From Salinilacihabitans rarus (GTDB taxonomy: Archaea; Halobacteriota; Halobacteria; Halobacteriales; Natrialbaceae): a stretch of 64,000 bases of DNA. Below the pieces are notes generated by a model, which was given only the letters and a program-made list of their open reading frames with translations, was not told the origin of the DNA and ran no database searches. Both the position numbers and the translations under genes were made by a program. Location of the stretch: positions 2,542,001 through 2,606,000 of the forward strand of contig NZ_CP100762.1 of NCBI RefSeq assembly GCF_024296665.1, read 5' to 3'. Positions 8,954 through 18,181 of this stretch are shown here, piece by piece. Numbering within the stretch: position 1 is the first letter of the stretch; each line of letters starts with the position of its first letter.

Positions 8954-9283
8954 GGGTGTTCCGTGCGTGGCCGGGTTTCGTCGCCGCGCCGCGGTCGGAT
9001 TCGACGGTGTCGGCTACCCGGGTCCGACGTGAGGCGCTTGAGCCTGCGCCTGCCGGCTTCGACCGGGATTTCGACGGGAGAGGAAGAAATCGGACCGACG
9101 GCCGGTTGGGGCCTCGAAGCCGTCCTCGAACCGGAACGTGCCGTCGCGCTGGACGACCTCGCCGTCGACCTCGATGACCGAGTCGCTCCGACCTTTTTCC
9201 GCTCGGGTGACTCACTTCGTTCGCCACCGCTCGCGCAAAAACGTCGATGAAAAAGCCGCGACTCGCTGCGCTCGCCGCGGTCG
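8954..9283. other. 330-base non-coding stretch with duplicated gene end and T-runs
   Basis: No credible gene lies here. It contains a partial copy of the 3' end of the downstream aminopeptidase gene (9112-9184). It also holds halophile-type low-complexity sequence (CGCGAGCGG and CTCGCTGCGCTCG motifs) and, read on the minus strand just past the aminopeptidase stop, two T5 runs at 9250-9254 and 9237-9241 that could end transcription. Confidence 0.7.
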
Positions 9284-9361
9284 CTACTCCTCGAAACCGT
9301 CCTCGAACCGGAACGTGCCGTCGCGCTGGACGACCTCGCCGTCGACCTCGATGACCGAGTC
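9112..9361. repeat. 73-bp direct repeat: duplicated aminopeptidase 3' end
   Basis: Positions 9112-9184 and 9289-9361 are identical over 73 bases except for one substitution (9119 versus 9296), with an offset of 177 bases. The second copy is the last 24 codons or so of the M29 aminopeptidase; the first lies downstream of the stop, outside any gene. It is therefore a recent partial duplication of a gene end, or a trace of recombination between two allelic 3' ends. Confidence 0.93.
9237..9254 (-). terminator. Probable terminator after the aminopeptidase gene
   Basis: On the minus strand two T5 tracts (9250-9254 and 9237-9241) follow the aminopeptidase stop by 30-47 bases. Short T-runs in a GC-rich background are the usual archaeal termination signal. 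No strong hairpin is needed or seen. Confidence 0.5.
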
Positions 9362-10378
9362 CTCGCTCATGTCGACGATCATGTCGACGTGGACCGCGCT
9401 GTCGTTTTGCTCGTTGCCCTCGCCGACGGTCTCGTCGTAGGCGCGGCCGACCGCCATGTGGACGGTGTCGCCCATCTTCTCGTCGAACAGCATGTTGTAC
9501 GTGAACTGGTCGATGTCGCGGTTCATCCCGATGCCGAGTTCGCCGATCCGGCGGGCGCCGTCGTCGGTGTTCAGGACCTCGGTCAGCAGATCCTCGTTCT
9601 TCTCGGCGGCGTGGTCGACGACGGTGCCGTCCTCGAATTCGAGGTAGACGTCCGTGATCTCCCGGCCCTGGTGGTACAGCGGCATGTCGAACAGCACCTC
9701 GCCCTCGACGCTGTCGGGGACGGGCGCGGTGAACACCTCGCCGCCGGGGAGGTTGTGCTCGCCGTGGTCGTTGATCGTACGGTTGCCCGCGACGGACATC
9801 GTGAGGTCCGTCGCGTCGCCGCTTTCGATCCGGACCTCGTCTGCGGGGTCCAGAATCTCGACCATCTGCCCCTGGTGTTCGCGCACGGCCGCCCAGTCCT
9901 TGTTGACGGCGTCCCAGACGAAGTTCTCGTAGGCCTCGGTGCTCATCTCCGCCAACTGGGCGTTCGCGGGCGCGGGATACTGCGTGAGACACCACCGCGT
10001 CGAGAGCCGCTCGTCCAGAATGGGGCGGTGGGCCTGCTGGTAGGCGGCGCTGGTTTCGGGGGCGACGTCGCTGGTCTGGGTGACGTTGTCGCTCGCGCGG
10101 ATGGCGATGTAGACGTCGGTCTCCTCGATGAGCGCGAGTTCGTGTGCGGGCGTCTCGAACTCGTCGTCCGCGGCGCGAAGGTAGGCTCGCTGTTGCCGTT
10201 TGCCGGTGCGCTGGCTCGTCGTCACCGGGTTCGCGCCGACGTCGCCGATCACCTCGTGGAGCGCGACGACGAGGTCCTCGGCGACCGGGTGGGCGTCGAT
10301 CACGACGTTGTCGCCCGCCTGCAGGTCGACGGAGTGGTTCGCGATGATCTCGGCGTGCTCACGGATGCGTGGGTCCAT
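9284..10378 (-). CDS. M29-family aminopeptidase
   Basis: A 364-residue metallopeptidase of the AmpS/AmpT (M29) family, which removes N-terminal amino acids from peptides using a pair of divalent metals. The C-terminal half has the family pattern: RRIGELGIGMN, DEKMGDTVHMAVG (metal-ligand His) and, after NEQNDS, VHVDMIVD with the paired His and Asp ligands. The family usually has about 360-410 residues, so the gene is full length. Its last 24 codons are duplicated downstream (9112-9184). The ATG at 10378 fits the family N-terminus MDPRIREHAEI. Confidence 0.92.
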   Translation of the reverse strand: MDPRIREHAEIIANHSVDLQAGDNVVIDAHPVAEDLVVALHEVIGDVGANPVTTSQRTGKRQQRAYLRAADDEFETPAHELALIEETDVYIAIRASDNVTQTSDVAPETSAAYQQAHRPILDERLSTRWCLTQYPAPANAQLAEMSTEAYENFVWDAVNKDWAAVREHQGQMVEILDPADEVRIESGDATDLTMSVAGNRTINDHGEHNLPGGEVFTAPVPDSVEGEVLFDMPLYHQGREITDVYLEFEDGTVVDHAAEKNEDLLTEVLNTDDGARRIGELGIGMNRDIDQFTYNMLFDEKMGDTVHMAVGRAYDETVGEGNEQNDSAVHVDMIVDMSEDSVIEVDGEVVQRDGTFRFEDGFEE

Positions 10379-10434
10379 ACCGGGCAGATTCCCCCAGCGG
10401 GCGCATACCGTTTTCGGATCGAAACGGGTCCCGC

Positions 10435-11427
10435 TCAGTCGCGCGCCGGTCCGGGTCGCGTCCGGGACCCCGTCGCTCCGCGGCCGCCGTCGACGAGGTC
10501 CTGCACGAGCGACACCGTCGCCGCCGTCAGGACGAGTCCCAGCGGCGTCGCCGCGAGGAGCGCGAGGACGAACCCCGCCGGACCGGCGCTGACGGCGACC
10601 GACAGCGCGATCGAGGCGCCGGCCGCGACGAGGACGTGTCCGAGGGCGAACCGGAAGTACGGCCCGCCCTCGACGGCGAACCCGTACGACCGCCGGAACG
10701 ACTCGACCACTCCCGCGTCGTCGACGACGATCAGGAAGGGGGCGGCGTAGAAGAGGTAGCCCAACACCACGGCCGCGGGGAGCGCCAGCACGAGCAACGG
10801 CGGCGCGACCACGAGCACGGGAACGAGCGCGAGGATCGCCGCGAAGACGACGAGATAGTAGGCGAAGAGCCGCGGCGCGTAGGCGACGACGCACGCGGCT
10901 ATCGACGCCGGGTCGCGGCGAAGCCGTCGATCGATGCCGCCGAGGTAGCCCGCCGCGACCGCCGCCGCGAGCGCCGCGTACGCGAGGACGACGGCGCCGA
11001 TCCAGACCGTCGCCGCGGCGCCGACCGCGTCGAGGGGCAACGCGACGGTCTCGAACGGCGTCTCGATCGTGACGTCGAGGCCGCTCGACGCGGTCGTCCC
11101 GGACGGGCCGCCGATCGGCGGTCCCGTTCCCGGCCCGATGTCCGGGGGTCCGGACGGTTCCGGCGGGTCGACGAGCGACCAGAGGTGGAACAGCGGGGTC
11201 GGGAACGCGAACTCGACGTTGATCGAGAACCCGCGCGCGGACGGGTCGAGGGCCCGCCGGACGCTCTCGAACTCGAACAGCGACAGCGCGACGGGCACCA
11301 GCGCGAACGGGACGAGGTCGTCGAAGCGGTCGGTGACCCGCGAGACGTGCCGCGAGAACGTCGGGGACGACCGCTCGCCGGCGCCGTCCGGCGGGTCGGA
11401 GTCGGCGGGATCGGGTGCGGGGACCAT
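10435..11427 (-). CDS. Multi-pass membrane protein of unknown function
   Basis: A 330-residue protein with about six hydrophobic segments. One long soluble loop near residues 70-125 is rich in Pro/Gly. The regions around AAATVWIGAVVLAYAALAAA and LFAYYLVVFAAILALVPVLV are clear membrane spans. It resembles haloarchaeal proteins of the glycerophosphoryl-diester-phosphodiesterase membrane-domain type, but I recognise no catalytic motif. An in-frame ATG seven codons further upstream exists; I prefer 11427, which is followed by the acidic start typical of these proteins. It is divergent from the threonine aldolase gene, about 100 bases away. Confidence 0.75.
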   Translation of the reverse strand: MVPAPDPADSDPPDGAGERSSPTFSRHVSRVTDRFDDLVPFALVPVALSLFEFESVRRALDPSARGFSINVEFAFPTPLFHLWSLVDPPEPSGPPDIGPGTGPPIGGPSGTTASSGLDVTIETPFETVALPLDAVGAAATVWIGAVVLAYAALAAAVAAGYLGGIDRRLRRDPASIAACVVAYAPRLFAYYLVVFAAILALVPVLVVAPPLLVLALPAAVVLGYLFYAAPFLIVVDDAGVVESFRRSYGFAVEGGPYFRFALGHVLVAAGASIALSVAVSAGPAGFVLALLAATPLGLVLTAATVSLVQDLVDGGRGATGSRTRPGPARD

Positions 11428-11525
11428 ACGGCCTCGCACAAACGACACCGAGTTGAACGTTTCGCTCCGCGCGGCGGCCCGCCGCGGTCGTCGCCTATTT
11501 GGTCCGCGGCCGGCTACCCCTCGTC

Positions 11526-12545
<1,020 letters not shown>

Positions 12546-12549
12546 CCCC

Positions 12550-12681
12550 CTACCGTCCCTCCATCCCCTCGCGGAACTCGAGGATCGTCCGCCGGAGCAG
12601 GAGGTACGAGAAGAAGACCAGCGAGAGCAGGATCAGGACGATCGCGATGATGACCGGATCGTCGGGGAGGAATTCCAGCAT
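12550..12681 (-). CDS. Small single-span membrane protein
   Basis: A 43-residue protein: a short acidic start (MLEFLPDDP), one hydrophobic span of about 22 residues rich in Ile/Leu/Val, then a basic-acidic tail ending FREGMEGR. It converges with the threonine aldolase gene, only four bases from its stop. Small proteins of this design are conserved in haloarchaea as far as I recall, but none has a known function to me. GC-rich codon use and the clean membrane span support a real gene. Confidence 0.7.
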   Translation of the reverse strand: MLEFLPDDPVIIAIVLILLSLVFFSYLLLRRTILEFREGMEGR

Positions 12682-13035
12682 GGGAGGCGGATACACGGTC
12701 GGAGCGCAAAACCGTTTCGACCGCCCTCGCGGCCGACGACGGCGAACGCGACCGTCCGCGATCCCGTCGCCGGGGCGTCGTCTGACGCGTCTGACGTAGC
12801 TAAAACCGTTCTTTCACCTTACGGTGACTATTTTTCGTCCCGTGCCGTACGTCGAAATGCGCCGCGGCCCTCGCCCCGACCGCCCCCGGGGTGAGACCGC
12901 GGACGCCGCCCCGTCCCCGCGGCCCGCCGATCGGGTCGTCGTCAGCCCCCTCTGACCGCCCTCCGTCCGATCGACGACCGGATCCCCCTCTCCGCGTTCG
13001 GGTCTCCACCCGAACCGTCCCCCCTGACCGCTTCG
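12682..13035. other. 354-base stretch without a certain gene
   Basis: No established gene is visible. It contains an inverted repeat TCACC-TTAC-GGTGA at 12814-12827, directly followed by an A/T-rich CTATTTTTC (about 12828-12836). A possible 32-codon frame starts at 12857 and is listed separately. The remaining sequence is C-rich and featureless. Confidence 0.6.
12857..12955 (+). CDS. Candidate miniprotein, 32 residues (uncertain)
   Basis: A short ATG frame of 32 codons encoding a proline- and arginine-rich peptide (start MRRGPRPDRPRGE). The only supporting sign is its position about 25 bases after a TATA-like CTATTTTTC, as expected for a leaderless haloarchaeal message, plus the inverted repeat just before that box. 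The composition is what GC-rich random sequence gives, so this may be non-coding or a small RNA. Confidence 0.22.
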   Translation: MRRGPRPDRPRGETADAAPSPRPADRVVVSPL

Positions 13036-13551
13036 TTACAGGTCGAACGACTCGACGACCGTCCCGTCCGGTTCGAGCACTCGCCCGCGTACGACGTCGC
13101 TCCCGTCCTCGCTCTCGCGTTCGAGCACGGCAAAGCCCGGTCGGTTGCCCCGCGGCCGGGCGTGGCTCCCGGGGTTGCACAGCACGACGTCGCCGGCGTC
13201 GACGACCGTCGGCCGGTGGGTGTGTCCCGAGACGACGAGGTCCGCCTCCCGCGCGCGGCCGAACAACGCGAGCGCCGTCTCGCCGCCGTCGCGGCGGTGA
13301 GTGACCGCCAGCCGGACCCCCTCGGCCTCGACGACCCGCTCGGCCGGGAGGCGGTCGCGGACCGCCATCGCGTCGGCGTTGCCGTGGACCGCGTACAGCC
13401 GGCCGGCGACGTCCCGGAACGCGTCGAGCGCCGCGACGCTCGTGAAGTCGCCGGCGTGGACGACGGCGTCGGCCTCGCGTGCGGCGGCGAGCGCCTCACC
13501 TTCGAGTTCGTGGCCGGTGCCGCTGTGGGTGTCCGAGAAGATGGCGAGCAT
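13036..13551 (-). CDS. YfcE/MJ0936-type metallophosphoesterase
   Basis: A 171-residue calcineurin-like phosphodiesterase. The dimetal motifs are in order: FSDTH (residues 4-8), HAGDF near 36, GNAD near 57 (GNxD) and SGHTH near 110 (GHTH), with NPGS near 127. This set matches YfcE/MJ0936 enzymes that cleave phosphodiesters; the natural substrate is unknown. A second, more distant member lies at 32960-33460, carrying HCGDF and GHHH. The gene is divergent from the cation exporter gene. Confidence 0.9.
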   Translation of the reverse strand: MLAIFSDTHSGTGHELEGEALAAAREADAVVHAGDFTSVAALDAFRDVAGRLYAVHGNADAMAVRDRLPAERVVEAEGVRLAVTHRRDGGETALALFGRAREADLVVSGHTHRPTVVDAGDVVLCNPGSHARPRGNRPGFAVLERESEDGSDVVRGRVLEPDGTVVESFDL

Positions 13552-13647
13552 GGTGGCGGCTACGACCGCGGCCGGAAGGGGTCTTTCGGATCTAACCGCG
13601 TCGCGGCCGGCCCATGCTTTTATCGACCCCGTCCGTACCGGCCGACG

Positions 13648-14598
13648 ATGGCCAGTAGCAAGTCCGTCGTGATCGCCGCGCTGTTCGCGAACGGCGCGAT
13701 CGCCGTGTTGAAGTTCGTGGGATATCTGCTCACCCTCAGCCCGGCGATGCTCTCCGAGACGTACCACTCGATCTCGGACACGGGCAACCAGATCTTCCTG
13801 CTGATCGGGATCCGGTACGGCGCTCAGGAGGCGGACCGGACCCACCCGTTCGGCTACGGCAAGGCACAGTTCTTCTACAGTTTCCTCGTCAGCGTGATGC
13901 TGTTCGGCATCGCCGGCTGGGAGAGCGCGAAACACGGCTACGACGCGCTCGTCCACGGCGCCGGACACGTCGCGAGCGGATCGACGCCGGTGCTCCCGAT
14001 CGTCGGCGTCGTCGACGCCGTCTACGTCAACTACGCCGTGCTCGTCGGCGCGATCCTCTTCGAGACGTACGCGTTCAAGAAGGCCTACGAGGGGATCACG
14101 CGTCAGATGGACGAACACGGCTGGGAGACGTTCCGCGAGGCGTTCGCGAAGACCAGCGACGTGACGACGCTGACCGCGCTCACCGAGGACACGATCGCGC
14201 TCGCTGGTGCGGGGATCGCGCTGTTCGGCGTCTACCTCTCCCGGGTGACGGGTAACGGCGTCTACGACGCCACCTCCGCCCTGCTCATCGGCGTCATGCT
14301 GATGGGGTTCGCCGTCGCGCTCGCCTGGGAGAACAAGCGCCTGCTGCTCGGTGAGAGCCTCCCCGCGGCCGACGAGCGAGCGCTTCGCCGGATCGTCGCC
14401 GGCGCCGACGGCGTCCGCGAGGTCGTCGACTTCCGGACCGTCTACTTCGGCCCCGAGGAGTTGCTCGTGACCACGGACGTCGCGTTCGACCCCGCGCTCG
14501 ACGCAGCGGAGATCGACCGCCGGGTCACGGCGATCGAGCGCGAACTGGCCACGCGCGACGAACAGGTGCGGCGCGTCTACGTCGAGCCCGAAACCTGA
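13648..14598 (+). CDS. Cation diffusion facilitator (CDF) family transporter
   Basis: A 316-residue CDF exporter. It has six probable membrane spans in the first 230 residues and a cytosolic metal-binding domain at the C-terminus. H40 and D44 in ETYHSISDTGNQ form the metal site of the second helix, and TEDTIALAG near 180 is the matching site in the fifth, in the style of the ZnT9-like branch rather than the usual HxxxD. It probably moves Zn2+, Fe2+ or Mn2+ out of the cell in exchange for protons. A TATA-like CTTTTATCG (13617-13625) lies about 27 bases before the ATG. Confidence 0.9.
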   Translation: MASSKSVVIAALFANGAIAVLKFVGYLLTLSPAMLSETYHSISDTGNQIFLLIGIRYGAQEADRTHPFGYGKAQFFYSFLVSVMLFGIAGWESAKHGYDALVHGAGHVASGSTPVLPIVGVVDAVYVNYAVLVGAILFETYAFKKAYEGITRQMDEHGWETFREAFAKTSDVTTLTALTEDTIALAGAGIALFGVYLSRVTGNGVYDATSALLIGVMLMGFAVALAWENKRLLLGESLPAADERALRRIVAGADGVREVVDFRTVYFGPEELLVTTDVAFDPALDAAEIDRRVTAIERELATRDEQVRRVYVEPET

Positions 14599-14619
14599 TC
14601 GGCCGGCGCCCCGCGGCGC

Positions 14620-15039
14620 TCACTCGGGCCCGTCGCCTCCCGCGTCGTGGACCGCGGCCACGGTCTCGCCCGGCGGTCGGTCCGCGAGCACCGCCGAGAC
14701 GGTCGCCCCGTCGAGGTCGACTTCGGAGTCGAGGACCTCGCGGTCGTCGCCGGCGACGACCGCCACCGCGACGTCGGTCGGACTCGCGCCCGGCGGAAGC
14801 TTCGAGGGGTCGTACGCGAGTTCGATCCGGAGCGCCTCGACCCCCGCGAGGCCGTCGAGGCCGACGAGGTCGACCGGCGGCGACAGCGCGCCGGGCGGCG
14901 GGTCGGCGTCGCTCGCCTCGACGGCGAACGCCTCGGGGACGACGCCGGCGACGACCGAGACGCGGGCGTCGACCGCGTCGGCCTCGCGTTCGAGTTCGAC
15001 CTCCGCGACGTCGTCGGGGTCGTAGCCGGGAATCGTCAT
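14620..15039 (-). CDS. Acidic protein of unknown function
   Basis: A 139-residue, very acidic protein (start MTIPGYDPDDVAEVELE) without a signal peptide or membrane span. Alternating hydrophobic positions suggest a small beta-rich domain. I recognise no family. It converges with the CDF transporter gene and is divergent from the XPD-like helicase gene. Sustained haloarchaeal codon use and the acidic composition support coding. Confidence 0.65.
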   Translation of the reverse strand: MTIPGYDPDDVAEVELEREADAVDARVSVVAGVVPEAFAVEASDADPPPGALSPPVDLVGLDGLAGVEALRIELAYDPSKLPPGASPTDVAVAVVAGDDREVLDSEVDLDGATVSAVLADRPPGETVAAVHDAGGDGPE

Positions 15040-15173
15040 GCGGGCACGTAGGGCGACGGTCGCCGTAGTTCTGGCGCGTGCCAACGCCAGCCGTGGGCCG
15101 GCGCCGGCGGCGCGGGACCCCCGCCCCCGGCCGAGACGAACGCTTTTATCGGATGCGGGACCAATCACGTACC

Positions 15174-17342
15174 GTGTCCGAAGCCGCCGGGTACATGCGC
15201 TTTTTCCCGTACGACCAGCCGTACGAGAACCAGCGCGAGGCGATGGACCGCATCCACAACGCGCTCTCGCGCGGTCAGGACGTCCTCTTCGAGGGCGCCT
15301 GCGGGACCGGCAAGACCCTCTCGGCGCTCGTCCCCGCGCTCGAGGTGGCCCGCGAGCAGGACAAGACGGTCGTCATCACGACGAACGTCCACCAGCAGAT
15401 GCGCCAGTTCGTCGCCGAGGCCCGCGCGATCACCCGGCGGGAACCGATCCGCGCGGTCGTCTTCAAGGGGAAGTCGTCGATGTGTCACGTCGACGTCGGC
15501 TACGAGGAGTGTCAGGCGCTGCGGGACAACACCCGCGCGCTCGTCGACGCCGAGCGCGACCGCCGGCAACTGGAGCGGCGCCAGCGCGAACTGCTCGCGG
15601 AGAGTCGGGACGGCGACGGTTCGGCCGCCGACGCCCGCAGCGCGGTGATGGACGAACTCGACGACCTCGAGGAGCGAATCGAGGAGTTAGAGGAGGCCAA
15701 CGTCTGTACACACTACCGGAACAACCTCACCGGGGACACCGACGACTTCTTCGGCTGGCTGTTCGACGACGTCCGCACCCCCGAGGAGATCTACGAGCAC
15801 GCCGACGAGCGGGAGTTCTGCGGCTACGAACTGCTCAAGGAGGGGATCGAGGGCGTCGACCTCGTCGTCTGTAACTACCACCACCTGCTCGATTCGACGA
15901 TCCGCGAGCAGTTCTTCCGGTGGCTCGGCCGCGACCCCGAGGACGTCATCGCGGTGTTCGACGAGGCCCACAACGTCGAGGACGCCGCCCGCGAGCACGC
16001 CACCCGCACCTGCTCGGAGCGAACCTTCGAGTCGGCGCTGGACGAACTCGCCGAGAGCGACGACCCGCGCGCCGAGGACGCCGCGAACGTGCTCTCGGCG
16101 TTTCACCGCGCGCTCGTCGAGACCTACGAGGAGTCCTTCGGCTTCGGCGAGCGCGAGCGGGTCGACGAGAACTGGACGGACGTCCCCATCGCCAACGAGG
16201 ACCGCCGGGACGACCTCACCCTCGAGTTCCTGCAGCGGTACTCGGGCCACGGGATCGAGGACGACCTCGAAGCCGCGACGGAACTCGGCCGGAAACTCGA
16301 CGAACGGTACGAGGAGGCCTACCGCGAGGGCGAGACCGCGACGCGCACGGAGTGTCAGACCCTGCAGGCCGCGACGTTCGTGGGCGCGTGGCTGGACGAC
16401 GGGGCCAAGGAGGGGCTGTACCCCGTCGTCTCGGTCACCAGAGACGCCGGCACCGACGAGGTCTACGGCCGGGCCGAGCTCTACACCTGCCTCCCGCGAC
16501 GGGTCACCGGACGGCTCTTCGAGGAGGTCTACGCCGCGGTGCTGATGAGCGCGACCCTCCAGCCGTTCGAGGTCACCGAGGACGTCCTCGGCCTCGAGAA
16601 GCCGGTGACGATGGCCTACGGCCTGGGGTTCCCCGAGGAGCGCCGGCGCACCTACGCGGTCGAGACGCCGCCGCTGTTCGCCTCGGCGCGCGACGACCCC
16701 GAGGTCCAGAACGTCGTCGCCGAGACCATCCGCGACGCGGTCCGGATGACCCCCGGTAACACGCTCGCCTTCTTCCCGAACTACGGCGAGGCGAGCCGGT
16801 ACGCCGACCGCCTCGACGGTTGCGGGTCGACGGTCTACCTCGACGAACCCGGCACGCCGGTCGAGGACCTGCGCCGGGAGTTCGTCGCCGACGACGACGG
16901 CGTCCTGCTGACGTCGCTGTGGGGCACCCTCGCGGAGGGGGTGAGCTTCGACGCCGACGACGCCCACACGGTGCTCGTCGTCGGCGTCCCCTACCCGCAC
17001 CTGGACGACCGCGCGGAGGCGGTCCAGGAGGCCTACGACGCCGCGTTCGACGGCACCGACACGGGCTGGCGCTACGCCGTCGAGATCCCGACGGTCCGCA
17101 AGACGAGGCAGGCGCTCGGGCGGGTGATCCGCTCGCCCGAGGACGTCGGCGTGCGCGCGCTGCTCGACCGCCGCTACTCGCGGGCCGCGAAGGCCGACCT
17201 CGGGAAGTACAGCGTCAACGGCACCTTCCCCCACGAGGAGCGCGAGGAACTGATCGACGTCGACCCCGAGAAGCTCAAGTTCGCGATGCTCAACTTCTAC
17301 GCGGACCACGACGCCTACGACGGCGAGCCACCGGCGCCGTAG
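15174..17342 (+). CDS. XPD/Rad3-type (DinG-like) DNA helicase with probable Fe-S cluster
   Basis: A 722-residue superfamily 2 helicase. GACGTGKT near residues 41-48 is Walker A and DEAH (263-266) the Walker B box. The C-terminal half holds VLMSATL, a serine/threonine-rich motif V region (LWGTLAEGVSF) and the arginine-finger stretch QALGRVIRSPED. Cysteines C104, C113, C178 and C216 lie where XPD coordinates its [4Fe-4S] cluster, so 5'-3' DNA unwinding is likely. The GTG at 15174 is chosen because a TATA-like TTTTAT (15144-15149) sits 25-30 bases upstream, fitting a leaderless start; an ATG 21 bases earlier would fall too close to the box. Confidence 0.92.
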   Translation: MSEAAGYMRFFPYDQPYENQREAMDRIHNALSRGQDVLFEGACGTGKTLSALVPALEVAREQDKTVVITTNVHQQMRQFVAEARAITRREPIRAVVFKGKSSMCHVDVGYEECQALRDNTRALVDAERDRRQLERRQRELLAESRDGDGSAADARSAVMDELDDLEERIEELEEANVCTHYRNNLTGDTDDFFGWLFDDVRTPEEIYEHADEREFCGYELLKEGIEGVDLVVCNYHHLLDSTIREQFFRWLGRDPEDVIAVFDEAHNVEDAAREHATRTCSERTFESALDELAESDDPRAEDAANVLSAFHRALVETYEESFGFGERERVDENWTDVPIANEDRRDDLTLEFLQRYSGHGIEDDLEAATELGRKLDERYEEAYREGETATRTECQTLQAATFVGAWLDDGAKEGLYPVVSVTRDAGTDEVYGRAELYTCLPRRVTGRLFEEVYAAVLMSATLQPFEVTEDVLGLEKPVTMAYGLGFPEERRRTYAVETPPLFASARDDPEVQNVVAETIRDAVRMTPGNTLAFFPNYGEASRYADRLDGCGSTVYLDEPGTPVEDLRREFVADDDGVLLTSLWGTLAEGVSFDADDAHTVLVVGVPYPHLDDRAEAVQEAYDAAFDGTDTGWRYAVEIPTVRKTRQALGRVIRSPEDVGVRALLDRRYSRAAKADLGKYSVNGTFPHEEREELIDVDPEKLKFAMLNFYADHDAYDGEPPAP

Positions 17343-17358
17343 CCGGCGAGCGACGGGG

Positions 17359-17859
17359 TCAGGCCGGCAGCGGCACCCGACTCACCGGTAGCCGGTACGA
17401 GCCGTCGAAGAACTCGAGTTCGCTCACCGTCCACTGGACGGGTTCGATCTCCCGGTCGGCCAGCCGGCGGGCGGTCTCGAGGTCGCCGCCGCGGGCGAGG
17501 GTGACGTGGGGGACGTAGTCCGGCCCTTCGAGGCCCTCGACGGGGTCGAAGGAGTTCGCGAGGGCGGCGTGGATCGACTCGAGGCCGGGGCTCTCGACGG
17601 CGAGGTAGACGACGGGCGCGCTCCCCAGCGGCGGGTCGGCGAAGTAGTCGATGCCCGTGACCCGCGCCTCGACGGCGGGGGTGCGTTCGAGGGCGCGGTG
17701 GGTCCGCTGTTGTAACTGGGAGACGTGGTCGGCCTCGCCGAGGCGTTTGAGCAGCAGCGAGTGCTCCTCGCGGACGGTGTCGAAGCCGAGCAGGGTCGGG
17801 TGGAGTTCGTCGGCGAGTCGGCGGACGCGGCCGGGGACCGGGACGTTGACGCTGTACAC
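17359..17859 (-). CDS. 2H phosphoesterase / 2'-5' RNA ligase-like protein
   Basis: A 166-residue member of the 2H phosphoesterase group. EEHSLLLKRLG near residue 33 is a degenerate first H-x-T/S motif and PHVTLARGG near 127 is the second. Enzymes of this fold open 2',3'-cyclic phosphates or join RNA ends through 2'-5' bonds; many haloarchaea carry such genes near RNA functions. It converges tail to tail with the helicase gene, 16 bases apart. Confidence 0.8.
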   Translation of the reverse strand: MYSVNVPVPGRVRRLADELHPTLLGFDTVREEHSLLLKRLGEADHVSQLQQRTHRALERTPAVEARVTGIDYFADPPLGSAPVVYLAVESPGLESIHAALANSFDPVEGLEGPDYVPHVTLARGGDLETARRLADREIEPVQWTVSELEFFDGSYRLPVSRVPLPA

Positions 17860-17899
17860 TCGCCCCGACGTACGGCGGCGGGGGAAATGAGTGTGGTGA

Positions 17900-18094
17900 T
17901 TAGAGTCGGTCGAGCAGCCAGAGGACGATCAGGACGGCGATCGCGAGCTGGACGAGGACCGAGAACGGCCCGAGCAGCCCCGCGACGGCGCCGACGACCG
18001 TCTCGACGATTTCGAGGACGAGCAACACGGCGACCAGCGCGAGGACGAGTTTCAGCAGAGCCTCGACGTCGAGGGTTCCGCGACTGTCACGCAT
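17900..18094 (-). CDS. Small two-span membrane protein
   Basis: A 64-residue protein consisting of a short polar start (MRDSRGTLDVEA) and two hydrophobic spans (about residues 12-30 and 38-60) ending in WLLDRL. It resembles small haloarchaeal membrane proteins without known role. It reads in the same direction as the 2H phosphoesterase gene, 40 bases upstream of it, so the two may share a message. Confidence 0.72.
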   Translation of the reverse strand: MRDSRGTLDVEALLKLVLALVAVLLVLEIVETVVGAVAGLLGPFSVLVQLAIAVLIVLWLLDRL

Positions 18095-18181
18095 ATCGTC
18101 AGCTTCGCGCGAGCGATCAAAGCTCTTCCGTCGTCGGGGGGTCGGAAAGACCTATTTAGGCGGCCCTATCATTTCCCCGTA

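Noticed and set aside
15687-17309. Long open frame antisense to the XPD-like helicase
   Set aside because: A shadow of GC bias opposite a gene with clear helicase motifs; its translation has no recognisable domain. The same holds for many other long frames opposite or overlapping argG, leuS, thermosome and pheT.
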